In this document: piece by piece, positions 28,093 through 37,087 of the stretch | Layout of the letters: every line of letters begins with the position of its first letter | Position numbering within the stretch: the stretch's first letter is position 1 | Assembly (NCBI GenBank): GCA_029260035.1 | Contig: JAJDEA010000147.1 | Coordinates: forward strand, 1-39,280 | Reading direction: 5' to 3' | Length of the DNA stretch: 39,280 bases | DNA from: Phycisphaerae bacterium | GTDB taxonomy: Bacteria > Planctomycetota > Phycisphaerae > UBA1845 | The notes under the pieces: model-generated | What the model was told of the DNA's origin: nothing | Database searches by the model: none | Seen by the model: only the letters and a program-made list of their open reading frames with translations | Program-made: the position numbers and the translations under genes

Positions 28093-28335
28093 ATGCCAGG
28101 ACAGGTTCTCTAATTCTGCCGGTGAATATTGTGCGTAGGAGGGCGTCAGAAATGCTGTGGTTTTGCCCGGCTTGGGCCTTGGCTACCTCGTCGTAGTTGG
28201 GGCATTTTTTGGCCGGATGTTGCCGCTACAGGCCTATTTTCCGCGATTGGCAAGACGGCTTGGCTGCGTTACAATACCCGGTCCACTCGGTCGATTGTCG
28301 GCTGAGGACATTTGAATTAGACGTGAGATGCCGTA

Positions 28336-28524
28336 ATGCCCAGACCGAAGAAGACGTTCCGCCGCATGAAAGTTAACGCCGCCGCTGCGTACAAACGAGG
28401 CGAGAAGGAAGAAGCCTACAAGTTGTGGGAAAAAGCCGCCGCTGGTGTAAAGGAACATCGCGTAACGAAGCTCAGCAAGAACCAACCCACCGAGGAAGCT
28501 GGAAGCGCCGAAGCCAGCGAGTAG
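28336..28524 (+). CDS. Small basic/charged protein of unknown function
   Basis: It is 62 aa, beginning MPRPKKTFRRMKVNAAAAYK, with a Lys/Arg-rich first half and an acidic Ala/Ser/Glu tail (PTEEAGSAEASE). The middle AYKRGEKEEAYKLWEKAAAGVKEHR is helical and TPR-like. The upstream gtgag gives only a weak ribosome site. Composition and coding bias favour a real gene, but no family is known to me. It could be a small ribosome- or RNA-associated protein (speculation). Confidence 0.5.
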   Translation: MPRPKKTFRRMKVNAAAAYKRGEKEEAYKLWEKAAAGVKEHRVTKLSKNQPTEEAGSAEASE

Positions 28525-28622
28525 ATAACAAGTCCACAACCCGTCGAGTGTACCGGCAAATTGCGGGTATGCGCCGATAATGAATTGCTCATACAGTTAC
28601 TGTCGTAGTGCAACGCCTTACG

Positions 28623-28841
28623 TTACGGGTTGACGTCGTTCGTATCGATGTCAAGCGGGGCGTGATGATGTTGTTCCGGATGTTCTTCGCGAAGAATCCG
28701 CCAAACGCAAAAAGTAACAAGCCCGAGTACAAAAGCAATACTGGCGGTCATGACGATGACGCCTCCGGCTGTCAAAGACATGCCGGACTCTGTGGTTTGA
28801 CCAAGGATCAACGCGATCACGCATAGGTTCACTATCACCAC
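28623..28841 (-). CDS. Small membrane protein, MetS-like NSS transporter partner
   Basis: It is 72 aa with one strong hydrophobic span (LTAGGVIVMTASIAFVLGLV) and a short polar tail (REEHPEQHHHAP). It starts at GTG 28841, overlapping the 3' end of the NSS transporter gene by 7 bases, so translation is coupled. Small one-helix proteins downstream of NSS transporters (MetS beside MetP) are known partner subunits. The role here follows from that position and is inferred. A His-rich EHHH-type stretch in the tail could bind metal. Confidence 0.65.
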   Translation of the reverse strand: MVIVNLCVIALILGQTTESGMSLTAGGVIVMTASIAFVLGLVTFCVWRILREEHPEQHHHAPLDIDTNDVNP

Positions 28842-30625
28842 TGCACCCCCTCTTGCTCCGCTTTCTTAATGACCCTGCCGATGCGATTTCGGCATCCTAT
28901 ATCGCTTAGCGCAATCAACAAACCTAGCAAGGCTAGTATTCCAATAAACACGAATCGCGAAACGGTTGCATTTCCGGCAGCCTTCTCGCGAGCCTCGTTT
29001 GCTTGGGCTCCTTTTTCTGCAAGCCAAGGCTGCAGTGCAGCTGAATCGATGGCACGTTCCGGCGGGCCGAGTAGTTCGACTACTTTCGCCTTCATCGCCT
29101 TCTCGTCTAGTTTGCTTTCGGAATAACGATCGTGAATGGCAGCTTCGTATACGCCTCGCGCCGTTGCCGTTCCATGCGCCACAGGATCAAGCTGCTGCAA
29201 TTTGCCAGGCAGCTTCTCTATGCTCCACATGACAAGGATGATGATTAGAAAGGCCGGTGTTACATAGCGAATCATAACAGCCATGAAGTTGGGGAGTTTC
29301 AGATCGGACCCGCGATTCATTTCGCGAACGCCCCGCTTCGCACCAATAATCCAGCCAAAAAGAAGCACTTGAAACGTTGCTGCTACGACCATCATTAGAT
29401 TGCACCAGAAGTCGGTGTGGTCAAGTGCGACCAATCCCCGGCTAAAAAACATCACCAATCCTGAGCCGCAGGCCGTGATGATGCCGAGAACAGTGACACT
29501 AGCTCGGCGCCCCATGCCAAAAGCATCTTCCAGGAATGCAATCGCGGGCTGCAACATGCTTAGCGAACTTGTTACGGCGGCGAGGAAGAGTAATCCAAAC
29601 CACATACCGCCGAAGAAGTTCCCGCCGGGCATGAATTTCATAATGGCGGGGATGGTAATGAACCCCAAGCCGAATGTGCCTCCTGTTGCGTTGGCTGCGC
29701 CGAGGAAGAGAAACGCAGTCGGTATGACGATCATTCCGCCGAGCAGTACTTCGCAGAATTCGTTTGCACTAGAGGCACTGAGTGCCGTAAGTACGACGTC
29801 ATCATCCTTGCGCAAATAGCTGGAATAGCAGAGAATCAGCCCGAAGCCCACGCTCAAGCTGAAAAAGATCTGCCCCGCTGCGGCAAGCCAAACCTGCCAA
29901 TCGCCGAGCTTGTCCCACTGCGGATTCCACATGAAACCCAGGCCGCTCGAAATGCCCTGCAATGTGAGAACCCGGACTAATATGACGACCGCACAGGCGA
30001 TCAGCATGGGCATGGCCCATTTGCAGAAGACTTCGATGCCGCGAGTGACGCCGTGGTAAATAATGAAAAAATTAACGAGAAAGCATGTCAGAACGAGCCA
30101 GATAGTTCGACCGCCTTCGCGAAACAAGATGCCGTTTTCTCCCATCCCAAATGTGGTCTGCCAATGTTCGTTTGTCGCACCTACAACGGCTTGCACTTCT
30201 GCGTTGTAGTCGGCTGCGCCCGCGGTTGCATTAGCGAAGAGATCGGCGAAGCCCCCGCTGAAGAACTCGATGCAATAGTCGAGGCACCACGCTTCCAGAA
30301 GAACGTAGTACATATAGATCCCTATCGGGATCATAATCGTCATCGCGCCGACGACTTTGGAAGGCCAGCGAGGCCAAAGTGCGTACAAAATCCCCGGTCC
30401 GTTGTTTTGGCCGTATCGCCCGCCGAGTCTGCCCATCGTCCACTCGCACCAGGCAATCGGAACGCCGATGACAAAGAAACAGATGATGTACGGGATCATA
30501 AACGCCCCGCCGCCGTTGTTGACTGCTTGGCCGGGGAAACGCAGAAAGTTTCCCAAGCCGACAGCCGAACCGGCGACTGCGAGGATGACACCGAACTTGG
30601 AACTCCAGTTTTCTTTACCAGCCAT
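28835..30625 (-). CDS. Sodium-dependent transporter, NSS (SNF) family
   Basis: The 596-aa inner-membrane protein belongs to the LeuT-type neurotransmitter:sodium symporter family, taking up amino acids or related solutes with Na+. TM1 carries VAGSAVGLGNFLRFPGQAV, the family sodium/substrate signature. Further helices include AFMIPYIICFFVIGVPIAW and IFFSLSVGFGLILCYSSYL (TM6-like unwound region). A soluble segment near residues 495-565 (HDRYSESKLDEKAMKAKVVE...ANEAREKAAGN) is helical and charged and is not part of the transporter core. The substrate is not predictable. It pairs with the small subunit gene downstream; the AGCS symporter is divergent. Confidence 0.93.
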   Translation of the reverse strand: MAGKENWSSKFGVILAVAGSAVGLGNFLRFPGQAVNNGGGAFMIPYIICFFVIGVPIAWCEWTMGRLGGRYGQNNGPGILYALWPRWPSKVVGAMTIMIPIGIYMYYVLLEAWCLDYCIEFFSGGFADLFANATAGAADYNAEVQAVVGATNEHWQTTFGMGENGILFREGGRTIWLVLTCFLVNFFIIYHGVTRGIEVFCKWAMPMLIACAVVILVRVLTLQGISSGLGFMWNPQWDKLGDWQVWLAAAGQIFFSLSVGFGLILCYSSYLRKDDDVVLTALSASSANEFCEVLLGGMIVIPTAFLFLGAANATGGTFGLGFITIPAIMKFMPGGNFFGGMWFGLLFLAAVTSSLSMLQPAIAFLEDAFGMGRRASVTVLGIITACGSGLVMFFSRGLVALDHTDFWCNLMMVVAATFQVLLFGWIIGAKRGVREMNRGSDLKLPNFMAVMIRYVTPAFLIIILVMWSIEKLPGKLQQLDPVAHGTATARGVYEAAIHDRYSESKLDEKAMKAKVVELLGPPERAIDSAALQPWLAEKGAQANEAREKAAGNATVSRFVFIGILALLGLLIALSDIGCRNRIGRVIKKAEQEGVQW

Positions 30626-30859
30626 AGGCGGGGCATTCCGTTTAAGTTGATAAACTCGATGAACAATACATAAACACTTCGCCCGTACGAAACCAACGGC
30701 TCAATATTGCTCATGAATCTTAATGGCCCGAGCGTATCGAAATACTAATCGAAGTATTATCAACTGTGCAATGGAATAATTCACAGATCGCGGACCAATG
30801 ATTGATTGTGCGGTGAGTTCCGCTTATCCTCCCCAACATTCCAGGCTGGAGGATTTACC

Positions 30860-32668
30860 TTGAGTTTCGATCAATTCGCGTCTGATTTTAACGGTTGGGT
30901 TTGGGCAGAGCCGTTGTTTTTCATGCTGCTCGGATGTGGCCTGATTTTTTCCATCGTCAGTAAATTCGTCCAATGGCGGATTATGACGCATGGCTATGCC
31001 TGCGTGCGAGGCAAATACGACAACCCTGATGACACCGGCCACATTAACCATTTTCAAGCGTTGTGTGCCGCCCTTTCGGCGACGATTGGGCTAGGAAACA
31101 TTGCAGGAGTTGCGGTCGCCGTTTCACTTGGCGGGCCGGGCGCCATTTTTTGGATGTGGGTCGTTGGGCTGTTCGGCATGTCTCTCAAGTTCATGGAATG
31201 TACGCTGGCTGTCATGTATCGCGATGTGCGCGACGTTCCAGACCCCAGTGCCCCGGCGCTGACAGGTGCTGATGCCGAGTCTCGAACGCTGGAGTATCCG
31301 GGCGAACAACCTCCGGAGCCTGGCGCGTCAACGCTAGGTCGCGGCGAAGTTCGTGGCGGGCCTATGTGGTACATGCAAAAAGCGCTTGTCGATCCGCTCA
31401 AGGCGCGAGGTAACGTCGCGTGGGTCCTATTCAAGATTCTCGCTGTCGCGTTTGCGATTTCCACAATGCTCAACTCCGTCGGCGGAGGCAACATGTTTCA
31501 GGGGTGGAACGTCGCGGACATGCTGAATAAGCACTTTTCGATCCCGCGCATCGGCTCTGCCGTGTTGGTTTCGATTCTGGTTGCCCTTGTCATCATTGGT
31601 GGGATCAAACGTATCGGGCAAGTTGCATCCAAGCTTGTGCCAATTATGTGTGTCATTTACGTTAGTGCTGCTTTGTATGTAATCATCGCTCACTCGAGCG
31701 AAGTCCCCCACTACTTAGCCCTGATTGTGAAATCGGCGTTTACACCTGTTGCGGAAACTGGCGCGTGTGCGGGCGTATCCGTTTGGATTGCATTTCAATG
31801 GGGCCTTCGGCGCGCGTGTTTTTCAAACGAAGCAGGTGAAGGGTCTGCCGCCATGGCACACGCGGCGGCGAAGACCGATGAGCCGATTCGAGAAGGTGTG
31901 GTAGCTGGGATCGGTCCATTCATTGATACGATCGTCATATGCACGTTGAGCGGGTTGGTTATATTGATGACCGGTGTTTGGCAGCGACCAGCTGTGGGAA
32001 CGTTGACGGCAATCGAAGAGAAAATGGCATCGATTCGGGTTGACGGTGAGCTGCCACCTTCGATGGAGAGCTTGTATATCGAGCGGATTGAGGCGGACGG
32101 TGGAAGAGAGTTGGCGATCCATGTGACGCGCGATCCCAACGAAAACCTGGAGACAATTGCTGCCCCCATTGTGGATGTCAACGGAGACCTTCGCGAAGGA
32201 TGGTCAAACCTAAAAACAATCACCCTGGACCTTACCAAGTTAAGCCCAGAGAAGCGAGAAAAAATAAAGGTTGGTCAACCTGTCCACCTGGACATCACGG
32301 GTGCGGAAATGACGGGCTTTGCCTTTGACACAACCGTGGAAGGATTTGGGAAATATGTAGTAACATTGGGGGTCTGTCTTTTTGCGTTCAGTACCATGAT
32401 TAGTTGGAGTTATTATGGCGAGAAAGGGGCGGAATACTTGTTTGGAGCTAAGTCCATCTTGCCATTCAAGTTTGTCTTCGTCGTTTTTGTGTTCCTGGGG
32501 ATGGTGATACCCAAATTTCAGCCGGTATACGACTTTTCTGACGCGACGACCGGGCTGATGGTTTTGTGCAACCTCCCTGCGCTATTGATATTATCCCCTG
32601 TCGTCCTTCGTGCTGCTCGCAACTACTTCCGTCGCCTCGACGCCGGCGAAATGTCAAGGCGAAAGTAG
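30860..32668 (+). CDS. Alanine/glycine:cation symporter (AGCS) family protein
   Basis: The start is TTG 30860, with GGAGG 8 bases upstream; TTG 30806 has no ribosome site. The Na+/H+-coupled uptake carrier has the family signature ATIGLGNIAGVAVAVSLGGPGAIFWMW. Other helices include WIAFQWGLRRACFSNEAGEGSAAMAHAAA, IDTIVICTLSGLVILMTGVW, VVTLGVCLFAFSTMISWSYYGEKGAEYLFG and FVFVVFVFLGMVIPKF. At about 602 aa it is longer than most members. The extra length is mainly a soluble segment of about 100 residues (32025-32330) between late helices, plus a proline-rich one near 31260-31350. No partner gene. It is divergent from the NSS transporter. Confidence 0.9.
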   Translation: MSFDQFASDFNGWVWAEPLFFMLLGCGLIFSIVSKFVQWRIMTHGYACVRGKYDNPDDTGHINHFQALCAALSATIGLGNIAGVAVAVSLGGPGAIFWMWVVGLFGMSLKFMECTLAVMYRDVRDVPDPSAPALTGADAESRTLEYPGEQPPEPGASTLGRGEVRGGPMWYMQKALVDPLKARGNVAWVLFKILAVAFAISTMLNSVGGGNMFQGWNVADMLNKHFSIPRIGSAVLVSILVALVIIGGIKRIGQVASKLVPIMCVIYVSAALYVIIAHSSEVPHYLALIVKSAFTPVAETGACAGVSVWIAFQWGLRRACFSNEAGEGSAAMAHAAAKTDEPIREGVVAGIGPFIDTIVICTLSGLVILMTGVWQRPAVGTLTAIEEKMASIRVDGELPPSMESLYIERIEADGGRELAIHVTRDPNENLETIAAPIVDVNGDLREGWSNLKTITLDLTKLSPEKREKIKVGQPVHLDITGAEMTGFAFDTTVEGFGKYVVTLGVCLFAFSTMISWSYYGEKGAEYLFGAKSILPFKFVFVVFVFLGMVIPKFQPVYDFSDATTGLMVLCNLPALLILSPVVLRAARNYFRRLDAGEMSRRK

Positions 32669-32697
32669 CTTATCGCGTGCGAGCTAATTTTTCTTTT
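32666..32697 (+). terminator. Possible terminator of the AGCS gene
   Basis: TAGCT and AGCTA flank an 11-base spacer and are followed by ATTTTTCTTTTTCT. The stem is short and overlaps the AGCS stop codon. It also overlaps the 3' end of the converging nuclease gene, so it may act on the plus-strand transcript only weakly. Confidence 0.4.
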
Positions 32698-33319
32698 TCT
32701 CGAACCGCTGCCGCCAATGTGGCATTTTATCGATTGCCATTTCAGCCCACATGCCCCTGGCTGCGTGATGGGCGGCTTTTTCAATACCCTTGAATCGGTC
32801 GTAGTAGTGATGCTTGAATCGCAGGTCCGCGAAGGCGTACCCTTCTTCGATGAGCATTTCGTTAAACATGGAGCCTTTTTTCGTCAGATAGACATACGCG
32901 AGCAATCTGCCATACTTCCCGCGTGAACGTTTTGGCGAGAGGACGATATGTACTTGCGAATCCTGCAAGGTATTGACCGCGAATTCGCGCGCTTGCTCGG
33001 CGAAGTGCATCGCTGGATATTCGTTTCGTGCTAATTCCGGCGAGTCCACCCCCCACAGCCGAACGCGCGTTGTCAGGTGGTCGCCGTCCGGCGCTGCGAT
33101 ATCCAATGTGTCTCCATCGATAACGCGAACGACTCGGAACATTGCGTCGTGGTATTGCTGCCAATCGTCAGTTGAAGGCGCTTGATGTGTGAGCCTGTCA
33201 AAGGAAATCGCAGCGATCGCCAATGCAGCCAGTGACAGCGTAATTGCGCGACGGCGCCAAAACGAGGGCATGGCTATCGAGTCGTTATGACTACGCCGAG
33301 ATTTTCTTTTGTGCATCAC
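32684..33319 (-). CDS. Thermonuclease (SNase/micrococcal nuclease)-like protein
   Basis: A 211-aa protein with an N-terminal basic stretch and one membrane span or signal (AITLSLAALAIAAIS), then an SNase OB-fold domain: FRVVRVIDGDTLDI, RVRLWGVDSPEL, KRSRGKYGRLLAYVYL and EGYAFADLRF. Catalytic equivalents of staphylococcal nuclease (Asp in DGDT, Arg in RLWG, Asp in DSPE, Arg in GKYGRLL) are visible, so it is probably an active exported or membrane-bound nuclease. It converges on the AGCS gene with 15 bases between. The lysC gene is 41 bases upstream on the same strand. Confidence 0.88.
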   Translation of the reverse strand: MMHKRKSRRSHNDSIAMPSFWRRRAITLSLAALAIAAISFDRLTHQAPSTDDWQQYHDAMFRVVRVIDGDTLDIAAPDGDHLTTRVRLWGVDSPELARNEYPAMHFAEQAREFAVNTLQDSQVHIVLSPKRSRGKYGRLLAYVYLTKKGSMFNEMLIEEGYAFADLRFKHHYYDRFKGIEKAAHHAARGMWAEMAIDKMPHWRQRFEKKKN

Positions 33320-33360
33320 ACGTCGATCTATGCGGCTTGCTGAATGCGACTAGCAACACG

Positions 33361-34596
33361 TTATTCGCTTGATGATTCTGCCTCATCAAGCCCGAAGGCG
33401 TCGTGGATGATGCGCAAAGCGCGCGGGCCGTCTTCCTTTTGCACGATGCAGCTGATGACGATTTCGCTTGTCGAGATGTTCTCGATATTGACCTTGGCTT
33501 TGGAGAGAGCGTCAAACATCGTTGCTGCGATACCGGTATGGGACCGCATGCCCACGCCGACGGCACTGATTTTCGATACGCCTTCGTCTATTTCAACGCC
33601 GCCAATACCAAGATCGACGATAAGACGTTCGCATACGGATCGGGCTTCGCTCGCATCAGAGGCGTCTGTCGAAAAACCAAGGTTGGCCAGACGCCCGCTT
33701 TCGTAGATGTTCTGAACGATGTCATCGACGAGAATGTGATTGCGCGCCACCTCCGCGAAAATCTTGGCGGCTACACCAGCGGTGTTCGGGACCGCGTTAA
33801 GCTCTACAAAGGCAAGGTCTTCTTTGAGTGTGACTCCTCGCACGGAAATCGCTTCCATGCCTGACGTTTCTTTCATGATAATAGTTCCTGGTGCATCGGT
33901 CAGCGAACTGCGAACGTGGATGGGTACGTCAAATTTCTTGGCGAATTCGATAGCGCGGGAATGGAGAACAGCTGCGCCCGTTGCTGCCAATTCAAGCATC
34001 GTATTGAAACTGATCTGGTCTATTTTGTGTGCTTGAGGAACGACGCGCGGATCCGCAGTGTAAACGCCGTCAACGTCTGTATAGATTTCGCACGTCTCGG
34101 CATTTAGGACCGATGCCAGAGCTGCGGCAGTCGTGTCCGATGCGCCTCGGCCCATGGTCGTGATTTCACCACTTTCGTCGATCCCCTGAAAGCCTGCGAC
34201 GATGACGATCTTGCCATTGCCGAGTTCTCGGTCGATGCGATCTCGACTGATCGTCTGAATGCGCGATTTGGTATGCACACTGTCAGTGACCAAGCCCAAT
34301 TGGCCGGCAGTCAAGCTAATGGCTTCGTGACCGGCGGCGTCGATGGCCATCGCTACGAGCGCGATCGACACCTGCTCGCCGGTGGTGAGAAGCATATCCA
34401 ACTCACGTTTGGGTGGGTTGCTGCAGATTGCTCGTGCCAACGCGATCAGTTGGTTCGTGCTGTCTCCCATCGCCGAAACGACCAGCACAACGCGGAAGCC
34501 ATCCAACTTTGCGCGAATTGCCCTACGAGCAGCGCGGTGGATTTTCTCGGCGCTCGCGAGACTTGTGCCGCCGAATTTCTGTACCAGGAGAGGCAT
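33361..34596 (-). CDS. lysC: Aspartate kinase
   Basis: First step of the aspartate pathway (Lys, Thr, Met, diaminopimelate): it phosphorylates aspartate. It opens MPLLVQKFGGTSLAS (KFGGTS signature). The kinase domain includes TTGEQVSIALVAMAI, AGFQGIDESGEITTMGRGASDTTAAALA and EIYTDVDGVYTADPR. Two ACT regulatory domains follow (VNIENISTSEIVISCIV in the second). The length of 411 aa fits a monofunctional, feedback-regulated enzyme. As in many class members, a methionine at GMEAISVRG might allow an internally started beta subunit. The nuclease gene follows on the same strand. Confidence 0.96.
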   Translation of the reverse strand: MPLLVQKFGGTSLASAEKIHRAARRAIRAKLDGFRVVLVVSAMGDSTNQLIALARAICSNPPKRELDMLLTTGEQVSIALVAMAIDAAGHEAISLTAGQLGLVTDSVHTKSRIQTISRDRIDRELGNGKIVIVAGFQGIDESGEITTMGRGASDTTAAALASVLNAETCEIYTDVDGVYTADPRVVPQAHKIDQISFNTMLELAATGAAVLHSRAIEFAKKFDVPIHVRSSLTDAPGTIIMKETSGMEAISVRGVTLKEDLAFVELNAVPNTAGVAAKIFAEVARNHILVDDIVQNIYESGRLANLGFSTDASDASEARSVCERLIVDLGIGGVEIDEGVSKISAVGVGMRSHTGIAATMFDALSKAKVNIENISTSEIVISCIVQKEDGPRALRIIHDAFGLDEAESSSE

Positions 34597-34644
34597 GTTC
34601 GCATGGTAGCATTAGAGGGTTCGGCTGGCGAGAAACCAGCAGAG

Positions 34645-35298
34645 CTATATGGGTGAAACACTGGTTTGGTCGGCGGTCGGAGACGACGGCTTGGGAGATT
34701 CGGGATTGGACTTGGGTTCGAAACTTCTTGCAGCACTAGCTGGCAATCGAACGAGAATCGGTCGCGTAGCGCCGACCTTTACCTGCGCCCTGCGTATACA
34801 GCCGAACAATTCTTCGATTGAGGAGGCCAGTGTTGCGCGACCAAGCGATTCTGCCTCGGATCTGATTTGATCGATGATTCGAATTTCGGAGTAGGCGCTA
34901 ATCGCTGCTGCCTCCACCAAAGGTGGTGTCGAAAAATCATCGCGGTATGCGTATCCAACGATTCGCCAGGACGGTGCGACCCGAAACAGCATCTCAATTT
35001 GATGAATAACGACCGGATGAAGTAATGCGTCGGGCGTAGGCGCGATTTGCACGGTGATTGGCTTATTGCCAAAGCGGCGAATCAACTCGGTCCACCAGAA
35101 ATCATCGAACCACTGCGCCGTGTCACCATGCTCGTTTGTTACATAGAGAGTTAGGGAAATGGATTCCGTACCAACTTGATCTTGATCAGGAACGATGCCA
35201 TTCCCATCGAACGACACATCGGTTTCTGCTACAGCGCCGGGTGGGCGCCGCCGCTTCTGCGCTGCAAGTCGTTCGTCGGTTTGCGCACTAACATCCAT
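34645..35298 (-). CDS. Hypothetical protein
   Basis: Start set at ATG 35298 (MDVSAQTDERLAAQKRRRPP) with GGAG about 11 bases upstream; a GTG at 35334 is also in frame. It is 217 aa, acidic and Pro-rich at its ends, with a folded middle (SISLTLYVTNEHGDTAQWFDD, FWWTELIRRFG, SWRIVGYAYRDD, SAYSEIRIIDQIR). No family motif or signal peptide is recognised. It is upstream of lysC on the same strand with 48 bases between, so co-transcription is likely. Confidence 0.55.
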   Translation of the reverse strand: MDVSAQTDERLAAQKRRRPPGAVAETDVSFDGNGIVPDQDQVGTESISLTLYVTNEHGDTAQWFDDFWWTELIRRFGNKPITVQIAPTPDALLHPVVIHQIEMLFRVAPSWRIVGYAYRDDFSTPPLVEAAAISAYSEIRIIDQIRSEAESLGRATLASSIEELFGCIRRAQVKVGATRPILVRLPASAARSFEPKSNPESPKPSSPTADQTSVSPI

Positions 35299-35769
35299 GT
35301 CTCGGCTCCGAGTCAGCCATCTTCCACTAGGCACTCGCCTGATTATCGGAACAGTGGGTGGAAATACTTGATTCCAGTGCTGAGATACGTCTCAAGAACG
35401 AACACTATGACCTAAGTTTCGCTACGGCACCGACTGGCCTGGATTTCCGGGAAAACTGCATGAAATTATCTGTAACTTCATTTGATATAGATGGTTACGA
35501 TAGTTCTTGATGTTTCCTGGCGATTATTTGGCACGATGGCGGCCCAGGCGGAAACTGCCAGCCCAGGAATAATCCGCAAGGCTCTCGCTATTGAATACTG
35601 TACATCGATTAGTAGTATCAGCGATCTCTCGGAGAGTGCATGGGCCTTGGAAGCCGAGCAATCCGATTTCAGGGCGAGTGTGGGATTTCGTTGTCTGCAT
35701 AACGTGATTGTAGGCCGGGCTACGGCGGGTTAGGTTCAGGATAACTTTACGGGAAGAAGAGGAGCGACG
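35299..35769. other. Intergenic region without supported gene
   Basis: The stretch lies between a minus-strand hypothetical gene and the third selenoprotein and should hold the promoters of both. An 80-codon plus frame from 35491 (MVTIVLDVSWRLFGTMAAQ) has no ribosome site or family motif and is not called. The sequence just before 35770 has GAGGAG placed to serve that start. Confidence 0.4.
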
Positions 35770-36693
35770 ATGCAAACAATGCTTGTTTGGCCGGTTATGT
35801 TGGCTGCATTGGCTGGCGAAACGGACATAAGTACTTCCGCGAAGTTAAACGCGTCGAACTTACAGGTTGGCTCGCAGTTTTCGATCGAATTGATGGTCGA
35901 ATTCGGCGATGGAGCTGACGCCAGCAAAGCGGGCGTCCCCGCGCCCATTCTGCAGATAGAATTGCCGGAATCTGTGGAACTTGTTGGCAAGGTTCTCAAG
36001 ACCCAAAAAGAACTGGCGGGAAACGAGTACCTGCGTGCTCCTTACGAGCGACTGTTACAAAAGCTACCGGCTTCGATCAAATGCAAGTTGAAGAAAGCCC
36101 CAGGCCCTGATGATACAATTTTTCTCAATATCGTTTCTTACGTTCAGCCGAAAAGTGGCGATGCGGAATTTGTGCGCAAGCGATTGGCCCTGCCTGTAAA
36201 GGTTGGTGCGACATCTCAAGGAGTATCGAGCAGCAATTCGGATTGGGGTATCGGCGATGCTTTGAAGGTGGGTGACAAGTCTCAAGCATTCGAGTTGCCG
36301 CGCGCCGATGGGTCGAAAGTTTCGCTTGCTCAGTTCCTGGGCAAGAAAAATGTTGTCGTGACAACCTATCGCGCGTTTTGGTGACCGTTTTGTGGAAAGC
36401 AACTGGGTCAGTTGCAGGAAGTCTACGGCGAGTTTGAAAAGCGGGATACGGTTGTGATTGCGGTGTCCCAAGAAGACACCGATCTCAAATCGCACAGTCG
36501 GTTTCTCAAGTATTTCAAGGGAAAGCCACCGTTTGACATTGTTGCGGATTTGAATCGAAAGGCAACGCAGAAGTATCGTCGAACTGCCGCCTACCTAATC
36601 GACAAGAAGGGTGTTGTTCGGCAGGTATTCCCCATGCTCATTCACCACCGCGCCGATTGGCAAGCCATACTCGGCGAGATTGATCGACTCTAA
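35770..36693 (+). CDS. AhpC/TSA (peroxiredoxin)-like selenoprotein (in-frame TGA at Sec205)
   Basis: TGA at 36382-36384 lies in VVTTYRAFW-U-PFCGKQLGQLQ; the same frame continues for another 102 residues with a thioredoxin-fold second half (DTVVIAVSQEDTDLKSH, YRRTAAYLIDKKGVVRQVF). The motif U-x-x-C suggests Sec paired with a resolving Cys. The start is ATG 35770 with GAGGAG 7 bases upstream; total 307 aa. The N-terminus looks like a short signal peptide (MLVWPVMLAALAGETD), so it is probably exported. Residues about 25-165 form a beta-rich domain resembling DsbD-N or Ig-like folds. The catalytic domain starts near 170 (LKVGDKSQAFELPRADGSK). It is probably a thiol peroxidase or disulfide reductase. 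A textbook SECIS hairpin follows. Confidence 0.92.
36399..36415 (+). promoter_or_regulatory. Bacterial SECIS element of the AhpC-like gene
   Basis: GCAACTG-GGT-CAGTTGC is a perfect 7-bp stem with a GGU loop, beginning 15 bases after the TGA. The GG lies about 22 bases from the Sec codon, inside the known 16-37 window. It is read in frame as KQLGQL. Confidence 0.9.
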
Positions 36694-37087
36694 ACCGATC
36701 TTGTTCCCGACGTCGTAATGGACCTGTCGCAGGAGGTGCGCATGGTCCCAATTCCACCCTCGTGAATTCGGACGTTGCCAAGCCGATGGACCAACGTTCA
36801 ACATTCGTTCCAAATGCCCATCTCGATGGTCGGTCTTGTTATGGGGCAAGAATCGCCCGCACTTCTTACCCAGCTTCTCGCGGTAAACAAAAACTACTCT
36901 TTTACGACTTTATTTCTTGATGATTGCCACCTGTGAATCGTACGTTTTGAGCATTGGCTTTGTGGAGCAGTAGTGATGCGCCTTTCACTTCGATGGGTTG
37001 CATTTCACGTTTCAGGCTTCCTTGTCATCCGAAGTGTAATCCTTGGGCAGCGAGGTATGGGACCTTGCTCAAATTAGGGGGAATAAA
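36694..37087. other. Intergenic region without supported gene
   Basis: This 394-base gap lies between the third selenoprotein and the TadG-like gene. No reading frame with motif or ribosome site was found. It should carry the promoter of the TadG-like gene, whose ribosome site AGGGGG is just upstream of 37088. No clear terminator was seen after 36693. Confidence 0.4.

Noticed and set aside
35491..35733. 80-codon plus frame before the third selenoprotein
   Set aside because: No ribosome site, no recognisable motif.
36412..36693. Separate downstream gene starting at TTG 36412
   Set aside because: Its start codon falls inside the SECIS stem and it lacks the active-site half of the fold; it belongs to the AhpC-like selenoprotein.
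22616..36693. Three genes as pseudogenes broken by nonsense mutation
   Set aside because: All three stops are TGA, all at the redox-active Cys position, two with ideal SECIS hairpins, and selA/selB are adjacent. Random decay would not give this pattern.
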